This document shows positions 47,337 to 57,228 of a stretch of DNA of 64,000 nt, piece by piece; positions within the stretch are counted from its first letter, which is position 1, and each line of letters starts with the position of its first letter. The translations under genes and the position numbers were made by a program. This stretch comes from Bacteroides sp. (lineage in GTDB: Bacteria; Bacteroidota; Bacteroidia; Bacteroidales; Bacteroidaceae), in contig DXWV01000034.1 in the NCBI GenBank assembly GCA_019416685.1, positions 26,673-90,672 on the forward strand. Direction: 5' to 3'. The notes under the pieces were generated by a model, which was not told where the DNA came from, did not search any database, and saw only the letters and a program-made list of their open reading frames with translations.

Positions 47337-50300
47337 TTATTTAATTAAACATTTAACTGTTTCACAGCTCAGTTGCGGACTTGACAAACTAACCAAATAA
47401 AATCCGTTGTCCAACCAGCAAGTATAACTATCTGAAATTTCTTCGGTAACAATCGTATGTCCAAGCAGATTCCTGATTTCTAAAGTGACAGGTTCTATAA
47501 AATCCGTCAGTCTAACTGTTAGTATATTATTCTGACTGGTTATTTGAAAAGCCTTGCTATCTGCATTTTTAACAGACGTCAAGTTGTTTGTAAACACACA
47601 TTTGAATTTCATTTTATTTCCTGAATAATCTGTTATGACAAGTTCATCATTCTCTTGTATGAAATACGACATACTATTCAGAACGTACGACAGGTTTCCT
47701 TCAAAAGAAATATTACTTAAAAATTTTTCAGTAGTAAGGTTTTGTACGTTTTCTTTTGTATTCAAAATCTTTATCTGATGATTTTCAAAATCAATGCCGT
47801 ATTCTTCCGATTCAATCACCCATCCCGACACTTCTATTTCATACAAAGACGGATAGGCTGTTGGAGCATTACCTCCGAGAACTTCAACCCGTACAAACCG
47901 GCTTTTACTTTGAAGATTATCAGAAACAGTATTTGATTGGGTATTTCTTGAACGATCAACCTCCATCTCAAATTTTTTCTCATTGCCAGCAGTCTTTATA
48001 TAATACTGATAAGTTCTGCTTCCATTGGGATTAAACCAATGAATTGTAATTTTATTTAAGATATACTCCTTCCCTAAATCTATCTCAAGCCAATGAGGAT
48101 TTTTATCTTTTGATGCCCATCGTGTATTATAATCTCCATCTACTGCATAACGGGCTAAATTATCCTCGTTCATCTGTTCGGAATCTGTTGTGATATTTTT
48201 TTTTAATGCAATATGTCCGGCAACAAATTCATAAGTTGCTTTGTTTTGGGCATCTTCCGATGTTACAACTATTTTCATACCAAGGCTGATCATTCCTTCA
48301 GTGATAAGTGTTTTGCCGTCAGACGCTACGACAACAAACGTAGCTCCGTCAAGAGCTTGTAAATAAGAATAGATTTGTTCAACAGGAATATTTTCTTTAA
48401 AAATGATTTGCTTATTATCATTGTCCACAACAAGCTTATCAGATTGCAAAGTAGTTGTAGTACCGGCTATTTTAGTCCACACCACCTCGTCAGTATATTC
48501 TTTCTGATCCTGTGTGCCTACCACCTTAATCTTATTTTCTGTATTTGCCAAAAGTACTATGCCATCCCACTTAAAGAATCCGCAACGAACATCTTTTGAT
48601 ACAATTTTCCCTTTAGACTCTCCGTTTACGAACAGTTCCACCGATTCACAGTTAGAGTAAATGTTTATAGGAGTAACTTCTTCTTTCCGATTCGTATATC
48701 TTCTGCTGGTGATATATACAAATGGTTCATTACTCCAATTTGCCTTATAAGCATAATAACTGTCTTTTTTTATTTTCCGATCATAAGTAATCAAACCTTT
48801 GTCGTTCACTCCGTGCTGATCACCCTCTTTTCGAGCGTCCGAAGCAAAATCAAATATATTCCATAAAAAGGTTCCCCATACGAAATCCCGGGTAGAAATA
48901 TCAATGATAGCCTGTTCGTGAACTTTGTTTTGATACTCCTCTGGATGAAAATCCCCCCCGTTTGTTACTGGTTTTGCCGGATTTATCTCATGATGATAAA
49001 TACTTCCACCAGCTCCATATTCTGAAAGTGCTGTAGGCCTTGATTCGCTATCTTTAAAGCTATCTAATTTACCGCTGAATAGAGGATTTTGCACATACCA
49101 TCCAGGATAATAATTCCAGGCGAAAACATCCGACTTCCAATTTTTAGCAGTATGGTGGTTGGTAGCCTGGACAGTCAGGCGAGAAGGATCTTCCGCATGA
49201 GCCAATTCGTTCAACTCTTTCATCAAGACTCTCATATGAGTATCATGTTGTTCTCTGATCTCATTTTGTAATCCCCAAAAGAAAACCGACGGACAATTAT
49301 AGTGTTGACGAATCAACTCTCTTAATTGATCTTTAGTCACTTCATTGAAAGACTCAGCCGTTCTCGGACGGTCTACAAGAGGTATTTCGGTCCATATAGC
49401 CAAACCATAACGGTCGCACAGATCATAGACATAAGGGTCGTGCGGGTAATGGGCAAGACGAATAGCATTCGCCCCCATATCATATATCATTCCAAAATCT
49501 TCATTTTGCTCTTTGTCGGTAACCGCATATCCCATATTATACCTGTCTTGATGCTTGCCAACTCCACGCAAGGGATATAACTTACCATTCAAAAAAAATC
49601 CCTCCTTTGTTACAGAATAATATCTAAACCCTACGTATTCAGAAACAGCATCGATGACATTTCCATTTTCTTCAATTTCTAAATCAACAAGATAACGATA
49701 AGGATCTTTTTTACCATTCCAGAGGTGGGGCTTTTCGATGGTTATCTTTTTTTCAAACCGGTATGATTTTCCAGGTTCTATTGTCACTAACTCGTTCAAT
49801 GTTTTTATTGCTTTTCCACCCGGGCACATGGCAGTTACATCAAATGTCGGTTTAGGTACGTCCGCTATAGATTCAAAACTGTCCGGATTTCTAAACATCC
49901 CATTAATAGTGACCGTCTTGGGTTCTGATGAATGATTAAATATAAGGGCTTTTATCTCCAAATCCGCACTTGATTCACTGACATTGACAGGAGTCAGATA
50001 AAGTCCGGAAGAACCGTTGTCCATCAAATCGACATGTACCGGATCAGTTACGATTAAAGATACATTTCTATAGATACCTCCTAATACGGAAAAATCTCCA
50101 CCTAACGGCATAATTTCTTCTGAATGACGGTTATCTACCTTTACGGCAATGATATTATCTCCGGATTTCATCAGCGAAGTAATATCAAAACGAAAAGCAG
50201 TATATCCACCTTTATGAATTCCTGCCGATTTACCATTTACAAAACATTCGGCTTGCAGGCAGGCTCCCAAAAACTCGATATATAATTTCTTACCATTATA

Positions 50301-50573
50301 GGAATCGTTCCATGGTAATGATTTTCTATACCATCCTACAGTTCTCTGATAATTATTACCGCCATCTTGTGCATCAGTGTTATTCCACGTATGTGGAATA
50401 TTTACAATACCCCAAGATTTATCATCAAAATCGACAAATGCCGGATTATTCGACAATATTTTACTTTGGAACTTCCAATTGGTATTGATGTTAATTTTTT
50501 GCCTTCCTGCCCCATTTGCAAAGGTAAACTGACAAGAAAGAATAATACCTAATACTAAAATCAATTTTCTCAT
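47337..50573 (-). CDS. GH2 beta-galactosidase-like enzyme with F5/8C domain and T9SS-like tail
   Basis: I choose the ATG at 50573, nine codons inside the longest frame, since it opens a normal signal peptide (MRKLILVLGIILSCQFTFA). The 1078-residue protein has the GH2 sugar-binding, Ig-like and barrel domains, with acid/base E438 in WGLQNEIREQ and nucleophile E518 in LSEYGAGGS. Later come beta domains, an F5/8 type C-like domain (about 815-945, WLEIDLGKEYILNKITIHW) and a C-terminal sorting-like tail. The barrel motifs are those of beta-galactosidases, although other beta-linked sugars are possible. Confidence 0.82.
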   Translation of the reverse strand: MRKLILVLGIILSCQFTFANGAGRQKININTNWKFQSKILSNNPAFVDFDDKSWGIVNIPHTWNNTDAQDGGNNYQRTVGWYRKSLPWNDSYNGKKLYIEFLGACLQAECFVNGKSAGIHKGGYTAFRFDITSLMKSGDNIIAVKVDNRHSEEIMPLGGDFSVLGGIYRNVSLIVTDPVHVDLMDNGSSGLYLTPVNVSESSADLEIKALIFNHSSEPKTVTINGMFRNPDSFESIADVPKPTFDVTAMCPGGKAIKTLNELVTIEPGKSYRFEKKITIEKPHLWNGKKDPYRYLVDLEIEENGNVIDAVSEYVGFRYYSVTKEGFFLNGKLYPLRGVGKHQDRYNMGYAVTDKEQNEDFGMIYDMGANAIRLAHYPHDPYVYDLCDRYGLAIWTEIPLVDRPRTAESFNEVTKDQLRELIRQHYNCPSVFFWGLQNEIREQHDTHMRVLMKELNELAHAEDPSRLTVQATNHHTAKNWKSDVFAWNYYPGWYVQNPLFSGKLDSFKDSESRPTALSEYGAGGSIYHHEINPAKPVTNGGDFHPEEYQNKVHEQAIIDISTRDFVWGTFLWNIFDFASDARKEGDQHGVNDKGLITYDRKIKKDSYYAYKANWSNEPFVYITSRRYTNRKEEVTPINIYSNCESVELFVNGESKGKIVSKDVRCGFFKWDGIVLLANTENKIKVVGTQDQKEYTDEVVWTKIAGTTTTLQSDKLVVDNDNKQIIFKENIPVEQIYSYLQALDGATFVVVASDGKTLITEGMISLGMKIVVTSEDAQNKATYEFVAGHIALKKNITTDSEQMNEDNLARYAVDGDYNTRWASKDKNPHWLEIDLGKEYILNKITIHWFNPNGSRTYQYYIKTAGNEKKFEMEVDRSRNTQSNTVSDNLQSKSRFVRVEVLGGNAPTAYPSLYEIEVSGWVIESEEYGIDFENHQIKILNTKENVQNLTTEKFLSNISFEGNLSYVLNSMSYFIQENDELVITDYSGNKMKFKCVFTNNLTSVKNADSKAFQITSQNNILTVRLTDFIEPVTLEIRNLLGHTIVTEEISDSYTCWLDNGFYLVSLSSPQLSCETVKCLIK

Positions 50574-50789
50574 AAGTAGTTGATTTAAAATCAAGAACAT
50601 ATAAATACCATATTAAATCCTAAAAGTATATCCACATTATCAGATTGTTTTATTCAATTTTCCGATATGATTTACTTTCATAATCCATATGGCATTTAAT
50701 AGTGAATTAAATTCCCATAAGAAACAAATGCCAGACAATGTCCTCATGGGAACTTATAAAGATATTTACCATCTTATTTTTCGGACAAA

Positions 50790-53504
50790 TTACAGATTAA
50801 TAACCTTATGTACGAATCTTCCTTTATCTGTCCGGATAGATACTAAAAAGATGCCGCGTTCCGGCAAACCAATCGTGATAATACCGTTTATAGCATTTTT
50901 ACCATCTATTGCAGAACAAACCGTTTTTCCGGACATATCAATAACGTCAACATTTATATCCCCCCCTGCTTGGGATTGTATCTTTAAAGATCCTTCCTCG
51001 AGTGTGATCCGAAAATCTTTGTCGTCGATAGCAGGCGATAAACCGGTTATTTCTTCTCCTGTCACATCATCGAATATATAATCCGGACGAGCATCAGTTC
51101 CATTCAATTTGAAGCTGACATTTTCGAATTTCACATTGTTGGCATGTCGTACATAAAAGCCATAAGCCGGCAAGGGAGTACCGAACATGTTCGACTCCGG
51201 ATATCCATTGATTATTTCAGGCACATTCGCATTGGCATCATTTATTGTTCCGCCACCAGGCAAAGTTATTTCTACATTTTTAATAAGTACATTATCAATA
51301 ATACCTCCTGGTACACCTACAATAGAGCTTGCTACTTTGCTCACACAAGTAGCTTCGATGCCTGAAATGACAACATTCTTTAGTTCACTCATTCGTGGGG
51401 AACCATCGCGTTTTCCCAATCGGAGGAAAATTGCAGTATGCACATCTTTCATCTGTATGTTTGAAATTCTTACATCCTCTAATACACCACCGTTTACCGA
51501 CTCCAAAGCTATACCAGAGATGGTTGATGGTCCCTGTAGAGTAATACCACACCAGGTAAGTTTCTCGTAATGTTTACGGAAATTGTCTTCACTGGCTTTT
51601 TCTATCACACAATCGGTATAACTAACATTCTTAAATCCGGCTTTTCCGGCAGTACCCAATTTAATGGCATTACAATTGGTACGGATGGTACAGTTCTTCA
51701 CGGTCACGTTTTCTACCGGAATTCCCCGGTCACTTTTCATGCATATGCCATCATCATCGCAATCAATATAGCAATCTTCAATTTCCACATTTCTGGAGTC
51801 GATATCCAAGCCGTCATTATTCCAGTTTGAATGGCTGTAAACCTTCACTCCTTTGATTTTCACTCCGTCACACAATAAGAAATGTGCCGTCCAGAAAGCG
51901 GAATTTTGAAGGGTTACATTCTCTACTACAACGTCTCTGCAATTAACCAAATGAAGAACCTTAGGGCGGTCTCCTTTTCCGTTTCCAAACTGAAAATCAG
52001 GTGCATTCCCACGTCCGTCAATTATTCCGGTACCAGTCACCTTTACGTTTTCAATGTTCTTACCAAATACCAAAGCGCTGGTTTCAATGGCTCCTGCTTC
52101 GGGAAATGCATTACGATAATCCTGAATAGTACGACTTCCCAATAATTGTGCTCCTTCCTGAAGATGCAACGTCATATTGGAACGAAGGAAAATAGGACGA
52201 ATCAGGTAGCGACCTTTAGGTATTACTACCGTTGCTTTTTTTATAGAACATGCATCGATAGCTTGTTGTAACAGATCGGTCACGTCCTCGCGTCCGTTAT
52301 TCGATATTCCACAGGACTCCACTACATTCAGTTCTCCTCCTTTAGGTACTAAGTCAACAAAAGGGTTATCAGATTCTATTCCCAGATTATATTCATCGAC
52401 GGGTTGCAAGGTCAGTGAGATTAACTTCAAGACCGGAAGCTGATAAGACCCATTTCCCATTGTCCAAACAGATTCAAAATCCCAACCATTATAGGTGTTC
52501 TGCATGGCAAGTTCATCAGCATCTTTATCTTGTCCGTTTCTACCATTAGCATCGGTACTGGAGAAAGGAGCCCCGTTAATAGTACAACCCGAAAAGGCCA
52601 AATTGGCAATAAGCGTTATTTTATCCTGCTTAGCCCATGCAAAGATACGGCTGGGAGTTGCATCCCGTACAGTAATTGATTTGTTGATAGCGACACAGTT
52701 GGATATGGTAGCATTCATTTGTCCGATAGCCGCATCGGGTGCACTAACGGTACCCATTATTCCACCAGTAGATCCTCCTCCATCTACTTGGATGTTATTT
52801 AAAGTATAACATTTGTCTATTAATGTAGTACATCCTCCATACGTACTTCCCATAATACCACCTACTCCATCGGCTGTAGCAAACACGTTGCCTTTGGCAT
52901 AGCAGTTAGTAATGATGATGTTCTGGTTATTATTCCTTCCAATGATTCCTCCTACTAAAGTTCCTTTGGATTCAACATTTCCGGCGACGTATACCTCCTT
53001 TATAAGGGTTTGCTTAATACCTCCCACATTCGTAGAGAGTCCCGCAAGGATTCCCACATTACTGTTTCCGGTAATTCTTTTACCGTCTGCAACCACTATT
53101 CCCAACCTTTTTATAGTTACATCGCCACCGATCACTCCGAAAAAACCGACATTTTCGGCATTCATACTTATCCAAAGATTTTCAATAACATGTCCGTTTC
53201 CGTCTATATTTCCGGTAAAAGGGGCGGTTGACGTACCAATTGGCTGCCATCCGGTCTCCGGAGAGTTGTCCGTAATCCACGCAGCCAAGTCAATGTCTGC
53301 TCCCAGCTTATAATATGCATTCAGATGATCTCTCATTTGATTCAATTCCGCAGCCGTATTAATAATAAACGGATCCTCAGCCGTTCCCGCACCAGAAGTA
53401 AAGCTATTGTTCGAAGCGTGAAGCGACAGACTTGTACAAAAAATGAAAATAAGACTCCAATACCTCAGAAGCCCCTTTATTTCTATTGTTTTCATATTAT
53501 TCAA
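50790..53504 (-). CDS. GLUG domain fused to GH28, with T9SS-like tail
   Basis: The 904-residue secreted protein has two parts. Residues about 35-365 are a GLUG beta-helix like those of the two stand-alone GLUG proteins of this locus (AGTAEDPFIINTAAELNQM, VGGIIGRN, VGGIMGST). Residues about 380-800 are a GH28 helix with NNDGLDID (562-569), DCDDDGICMKSD (581-592), and LGTAGKAG (about 616-623), where the His of the usual GHG motif is absent. The last 70 residues resemble a type IX sorting tail. The fusion suggests that GLUG domains bind the glycan that the GH28 attacks. Confidence 0.82.
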   Translation of the reverse strand: MNNMKTIEIKGLLRYWSLIFIFCTSLSLHASNNSFTSGAGTAEDPFIINTAAELNQMRDHLNAYYKLGADIDLAAWITDNSPETGWQPIGTSTAPFTGNIDGNGHVIENLWISMNAENVGFFGVIGGDVTIKRLGIVVADGKRITGNSNVGILAGLSTNVGGIKQTLIKEVYVAGNVESKGTLVGGIIGRNNNQNIIITNCYAKGNVFATADGVGGIMGSTYGGCTTLIDKCYTLNNIQVDGGGSTGGIMGTVSAPDAAIGQMNATISNCVAINKSITVRDATPSRIFAWAKQDKITLIANLAFSGCTINGAPFSSTDANGRNGQDKDADELAMQNTYNGWDFESVWTMGNGSYQLPVLKLISLTLQPVDEYNLGIESDNPFVDLVPKGGELNVVESCGISNNGREDVTDLLQQAIDACSIKKATVVIPKGRYLIRPIFLRSNMTLHLQEGAQLLGSRTIQDYRNAFPEAGAIETSALVFGKNIENVKVTGTGIIDGRGNAPDFQFGNGKGDRPKVLHLVNCRDVVVENVTLQNSAFWTAHFLLCDGVKIKGVKVYSHSNWNNDGLDIDSRNVEIEDCYIDCDDDGICMKSDRGIPVENVTVKNCTIRTNCNAIKLGTAGKAGFKNVSYTDCVIEKASEDNFRKHYEKLTWCGITLQGPSTISGIALESVNGGVLEDVRISNIQMKDVHTAIFLRLGKRDGSPRMSELKNVVISGIEATCVSKVASSIVGVPGGIIDNVLIKNVEITLPGGGTINDANANVPEIINGYPESNMFGTPLPAYGFYVRHANNVKFENVSFKLNGTDARPDYIFDDVTGEEITGLSPAIDDKDFRITLEEGSLKIQSQAGGDINVDVIDMSGKTVCSAIDGKNAINGIITIGLPERGIFLVSIRTDKGRFVHKVINL

Positions 53505-53522
53505 ACTTTTAAAGTTTAACCA

Positions 53523-54926
53523 TTATTTCTTCTTTATTGTCACTTGAGCGTTGTTGAGCGTACAGTCCTTTTGAAGGAAGTTTTTCACATCATCCAGATA
53601 GAACATAGAACGTTCATCCCGTTTCAAGGTAGACATTCTAACATTATTGAAAGTAATGCCATCAACATGGCGTAAGTAAAAACCTGAAGCCGGCAGAATC
53701 GTACCGAACATTCTGTTTTCAGGATACTTATCAATTGCCTCCGGAACTTCGGTATTTATCTCCGCTTTCGTAACTTCAGCATCGGTAATAAGGATAACAT
53801 CATTGATGATAACGTTTTTAATATCACCTCCGGGAACTCCCGTTATGGAACAAGCTAGCTTTCCTTCACTACGGGCAACAATATGGCTTATCATTACATC
53901 GTTAATTCGGCTCATCTGTTTGCTGAAAGTTCTTTTTCGATCACCCAAGCGAATAAACAAGGGAGTCTGTACACCTCGTATGACAATGTCCGAAATAGAA
54001 ATGTTTTCAATAATTCCTCCATCCACCGACTCCAATGCAATACCTGCCACAGCAGTTTTCTGGGTGGTACCGATCCATGGATAGTTATTGTACCACTGAC
54101 GGATGTGGTCTTCCGAAGCCCTATCTATCGTGCAATTTAAAATTGTAATATTCTTGAATCCGCTGTACGAAGATGTACCGAACTTTATTGCATTACAATT
54201 TGATTTCAACACACAATTTGTAACTGTGACGTTTTCACATGGAGTATCAGTATCACTTTTCAGACATAATGCATCGTCGTCACAATCAATATAACAATCC
54301 GATATCACCACGTTACGACTATCAATATCAAGACCGTCATTATTCCAGTTGACATGACTGTATACCTTAACTCCGCGTATAGTAACCCCGTCACACTTCT
54401 CATAATCCTGTGTCCAATAAGCTGAATTTCTTAAAGTTACGTCTTGCACCCGAACATTTTTGCAACCAATAAAATAGATAATTTTAGGGCGTTTGGGCCC
54501 CCCTTTAGAGTCATTGCCGTGCTGGAAGTTCGGATGCGCACCTTGACCGTTAATCGTACCCAATCCGGTTATGGCAATGTTACTAACTTCACGTGCAAAG
54601 ATAATGGCGGGTGTTTCTTTTCCTTTCAAACCGGGAAAAGCTTTATGATACGAATTCAAATCAGTACTACCCAAAAGTTCTGCGCCAAAGTTAAGATGCA
54701 GATTCACATTGGATTTTATAAAGAGTGTTCCGGTCAGAAACTGCCCGGGAGGAACATTTACTGTTCCTCCGTTATGTGCCGAACAATCGTCTATGGCTTT
54801 CTGTATAAGAGCAGTATTATTAGTAGTTCCGTCGCCTTTGGCACCTAATGTGGTTATATCAACTGTATAGGAGAAAATACTTAACGTACAAAAAAAGGCA
54901 ATAAGTGTCAATAAACTCCTTTTCAT
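53523..54926 (-). CDS. GH28 polygalacturonase-family enzyme
   Basis: The 467-residue protein has a signal peptide (about 1-20) and a GH28 helix with NNDGLDID (195-202) and DCDDDALCLKSD (214-225). The third motif is FGTSSYSG, again without the canonical His. It shares GGPKRPKIIY and most of its length with the GH28 at 25716-27179, so the two are recent paralogs in different transcription units. It lies 18 bases before the GLUG-GH28 gene. Exo-action on galacturonate-containing oligosaccharides is plausible. Confidence 0.85.
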   Translation of the reverse strand: MKRSLLTLIAFFCTLSIFSYTVDITTLGAKGDGTTNNTALIQKAIDDCSAHNGGTVNVPPGQFLTGTLFIKSNVNLHLNFGAELLGSTDLNSYHKAFPGLKGKETPAIIFAREVSNIAITGLGTINGQGAHPNFQHGNDSKGGPKRPKIIYFIGCKNVRVQDVTLRNSAYWTQDYEKCDGVTIRGVKVYSHVNWNNDGLDIDSRNVVISDCYIDCDDDALCLKSDTDTPCENVTVTNCVLKSNCNAIKFGTSSYSGFKNITILNCTIDRASEDHIRQWYNNYPWIGTTQKTAVAGIALESVDGGIIENISISDIVIRGVQTPLFIRLGDRKRTFSKQMSRINDVMISHIVARSEGKLACSITGVPGGDIKNVIINDVILITDAEVTKAEINTEVPEAIDKYPENRMFGTILPASGFYLRHVDGITFNNVRMSTLKRDERSMFYLDDVKNFLQKDCTLNNAQVTIKKK

Positions 54927-54992
54927 TATAGAATGTCTTTTACAATTTATATTATTATTTCGCCTGAATATTTTTTCTTCATCGTTTATCGA

Positions 54993-55376
54993 TTATTCAC
55001 TCTGAACAACAGCCACATCAATCGTCCATTTTTTTTCAACCAGCCCGTTTGGGGATATAACAGTATACTCTTGGGGAACACTCAAATCAATAAATCCATT
55101 CACAATAGGAGTTACGGTAGCTCCGGTAGATATTGTCAGCACCAATCTTAACTGAGTCAAATCGGTTCCTTGGGGAACAAAAGCCTGTACCAATGCCTTT
55201 TCTATATCAATCTCAAAAGACTCGACAACATTAACCGGCTTGTCACTTACTGTATAGAGAGTGATACCTGTTATTTCGGCAGTTTCATATGCCTCATTTA
55301 TTTGATAATCGATTTTTGAACAGGCTGTCGTTACAACGAACGAAACAAAAAATGCTATATAAACTAATTTCTTCAT
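54993..55376 (-). CDS. Small surface lipoprotein
   Basis: The 127-residue lipoprotein (lipobox VTTAC) has one beta-rich domain of about 100 residues with the IDIEKALVQAFVPQGTDLTQL segment seen in DUF5018-type cadherin-like domains. It lies 28 bases after SusD, where a surface glycan-binding protein is expected, but it is much smaller than usual. Either it is a minimal binding protein or a truncated larger one; the frame is intact. Confidence 0.7.
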   Translation of the reverse strand: MKKLVYIAFFVSFVVTTACSKIDYQINEAYETAEITGITLYTVSDKPVNVVESFEIDIEKALVQAFVPQGTDLTQLRLVLTISTGATVTPIVNGFIDLSVPQEYTVISPNGLVEKKWTIDVAVVQSE

Positions 55377-55404
55377 GACTTTTTCTTTATTTATTCGTTG
55401 ACTA

Positions 55405-57216
55405 TTACCATCCCGGATTCTGATGTCCTACTAACTTAGGATTCCGGTTTATTGCATGTTGCGGTATGGGTAATAAATAATTCTTTTGTGAGTCGAAAGT
55501 TCTTTCGAAGTACACTGAACGAGGATTGTATACGGGCACAGAGACCGAAGTCGGTACTTTTTCAGGAGGCTCTTGGTAAACAATTTCCATTTTGTAAAAA
55601 GGACCTGTCAGATACTTATCTCCTGCTCTCCAACGTAGAATATCGAAATACCTTTTGTTTTCGAAAGCCAATTCCACCCGGCGTTCGTTGCGGATGCGTT
55701 CACGAAGTTCGTTCTGTCCCAAACCGGAAATTTCCGGTTGTCCGGCACGACGTCGTACAGCATTGATGGCATCAAATACGGACTGATCCGGACCGGATAC
55801 TTCGTTTTTCGCTTCGGCATAGGTTAATAGAATTTCGGCATAACGCAGTACAATCAGGTTTCCGCCTTCACCGTCCATATTCAAATATCGGTTTTTAGTC
55901 CCGCAACTAACCTCTTCATTTTGATGTTTACGAATAAAATAACCGGTCTTGGTAGACTCCACTTTCGAGCAATACATTCCATTAGGAAGATTATCAGATA
56001 CATTTTTCCATTTTCTGCGATTGTTTTCGTCCCATACATACCGGTTAGTACTCAGTGAAAGTGTAGAATCTTTCCATACAACTCCGTCGTAGAGGATAGA
56101 AGCATAGAAACGAGCATCCCGGTTTTCATACGGATGTGCAGACTGTTCAGTATTATTCCAGTCGAAAGAGGTACCGTCCTGCATCTCAAAAGCATCAACC
56201 AACATTTGCGAAGGGTTGGAGCATCCCCAACCATAGTCACTACCTATACCCGGATATCCAGGAGCTGCAATGGTTTGATAACCTTGTTGGTTACGGTCGG
56301 GATTTTTATATTGGACGTCAAAAAGCACCTCTTCATTCCCCTCATATGCTTCCAAAAAAAGATTGGCAAAATTCTCTGCTTTTTTACTTAGCTTCCGGGG
56401 AGTAGATTTCTCCGTAGGATCTCCATCGTTTTCACGGAACAGACTATATTCGCCTTTTAGTTCGCCGCTTATCAATATATCAGCCGTATTGGCAGCATCT
56501 TCATAATATTTCGCATCGATTACACCCGCAGCATGGAGATAGGCAATAGCCTGAAAGCCTACGGCTGCCCCTCTGGTTGCCCGACCATATTCAGCAGCCG
56601 GAAGTTCCGAACGTTTTGGCAAGCGTTTTGCAGCTTCCTTAAAATCCTCTATAATCAAATTCAAAGTTTCTTCTGATGAACTTCTCGGATAGTATATATC
56701 GTCTACATCTTTATTCAATGCTTTCTTTATCAGTGGTACACCTCCCCAAAAACGCCACAGCTCGAAGTAATTTAATGCACGTAGAAAATACATATCTCCC
56801 AAGAACCGTTCTTTTTCGATATTATCAAGTACTTCCGAGATTTTTATCTTTTCCAATCCAAGATTGGTTCTGCGTATGTTCTCGTATAAAGCATCCCATC
56901 TACCTCTAATTGGCTGAGGAATTGTAGCAGCAGTAAAACTAAATTCAGACAGTGAGATAAATCCAGAGATTCCCATATCATCAGTCCAGGCATGATCGAA
57001 AGAGTACCAGTCTCTGATACCTTTGGTCATACAATACAGAGGACCATCAAGAGTTCTATGGTAGGTCTCATTAATATATAGTCCGGTAGTCGATTTGCTT
57101 GACCACACAGCTTCGTCAGTGATGGATGTTCTTGATTCAATATCCATAAAATCGGTACATGAACTAAAGAATCCAAAGATTACTCCGACAGCAACAAATA
57201 TTATTATCTTTTTCAT
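55405..57216 (-). CDS. SusD-family lipoprotein (unit III)
   Basis: The 603-residue protein has a lipobox (FFSSC), the TDFMDIESRTSITDEAVW N-terminal signature, the TPR-like core, and the RRVELAFENKRYFDILRWR block near the C-terminus. It follows SusC by 12 bases. The pair forms the second importer of the large PUL. Confidence 0.93.
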   Translation of the reverse strand: MKKIIIFVAVGVIFGFFSSCTDFMDIESRTSITDEAVWSSKSTTGLYINETYHRTLDGPLYCMTKGIRDWYSFDHAWTDDMGISGFISLSEFSFTAATIPQPIRGRWDALYENIRRTNLGLEKIKISEVLDNIEKERFLGDMYFLRALNYFELWRFWGGVPLIKKALNKDVDDIYYPRSSSEETLNLIIEDFKEAAKRLPKRSELPAAEYGRATRGAAVGFQAIAYLHAAGVIDAKYYEDAANTADILISGELKGEYSLFRENDGDPTEKSTPRKLSKKAENFANLFLEAYEGNEEVLFDVQYKNPDRNQQGYQTIAAPGYPGIGSDYGWGCSNPSQMLVDAFEMQDGTSFDWNNTEQSAHPYENRDARFYASILYDGVVWKDSTLSLSTNRYVWDENNRRKWKNVSDNLPNGMYCSKVESTKTGYFIRKHQNEEVSCGTKNRYLNMDGEGGNLIVLRYAEILLTYAEAKNEVSGPDQSVFDAINAVRRRAGQPEISGLGQNELRERIRNERRVELAFENKRYFDILRWRAGDKYLTGPFYKMEIVYQEPPEKVPTSVSVPVYNPRSVYFERTFDSQKNYLLPIPQHAINRNPKLVGHQNPGW

Positions 57217-57228
57217 AATTCCTTTTTA

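Noticed and set aside
50711..50751. Possible terminator (TTCCCAT / ATGGGAA) between the GLUG-GH28 and GH2 genes
   Set aside because: The stem is only 7 bp with a loop of about 27 nt and no T tract, too weak to support.
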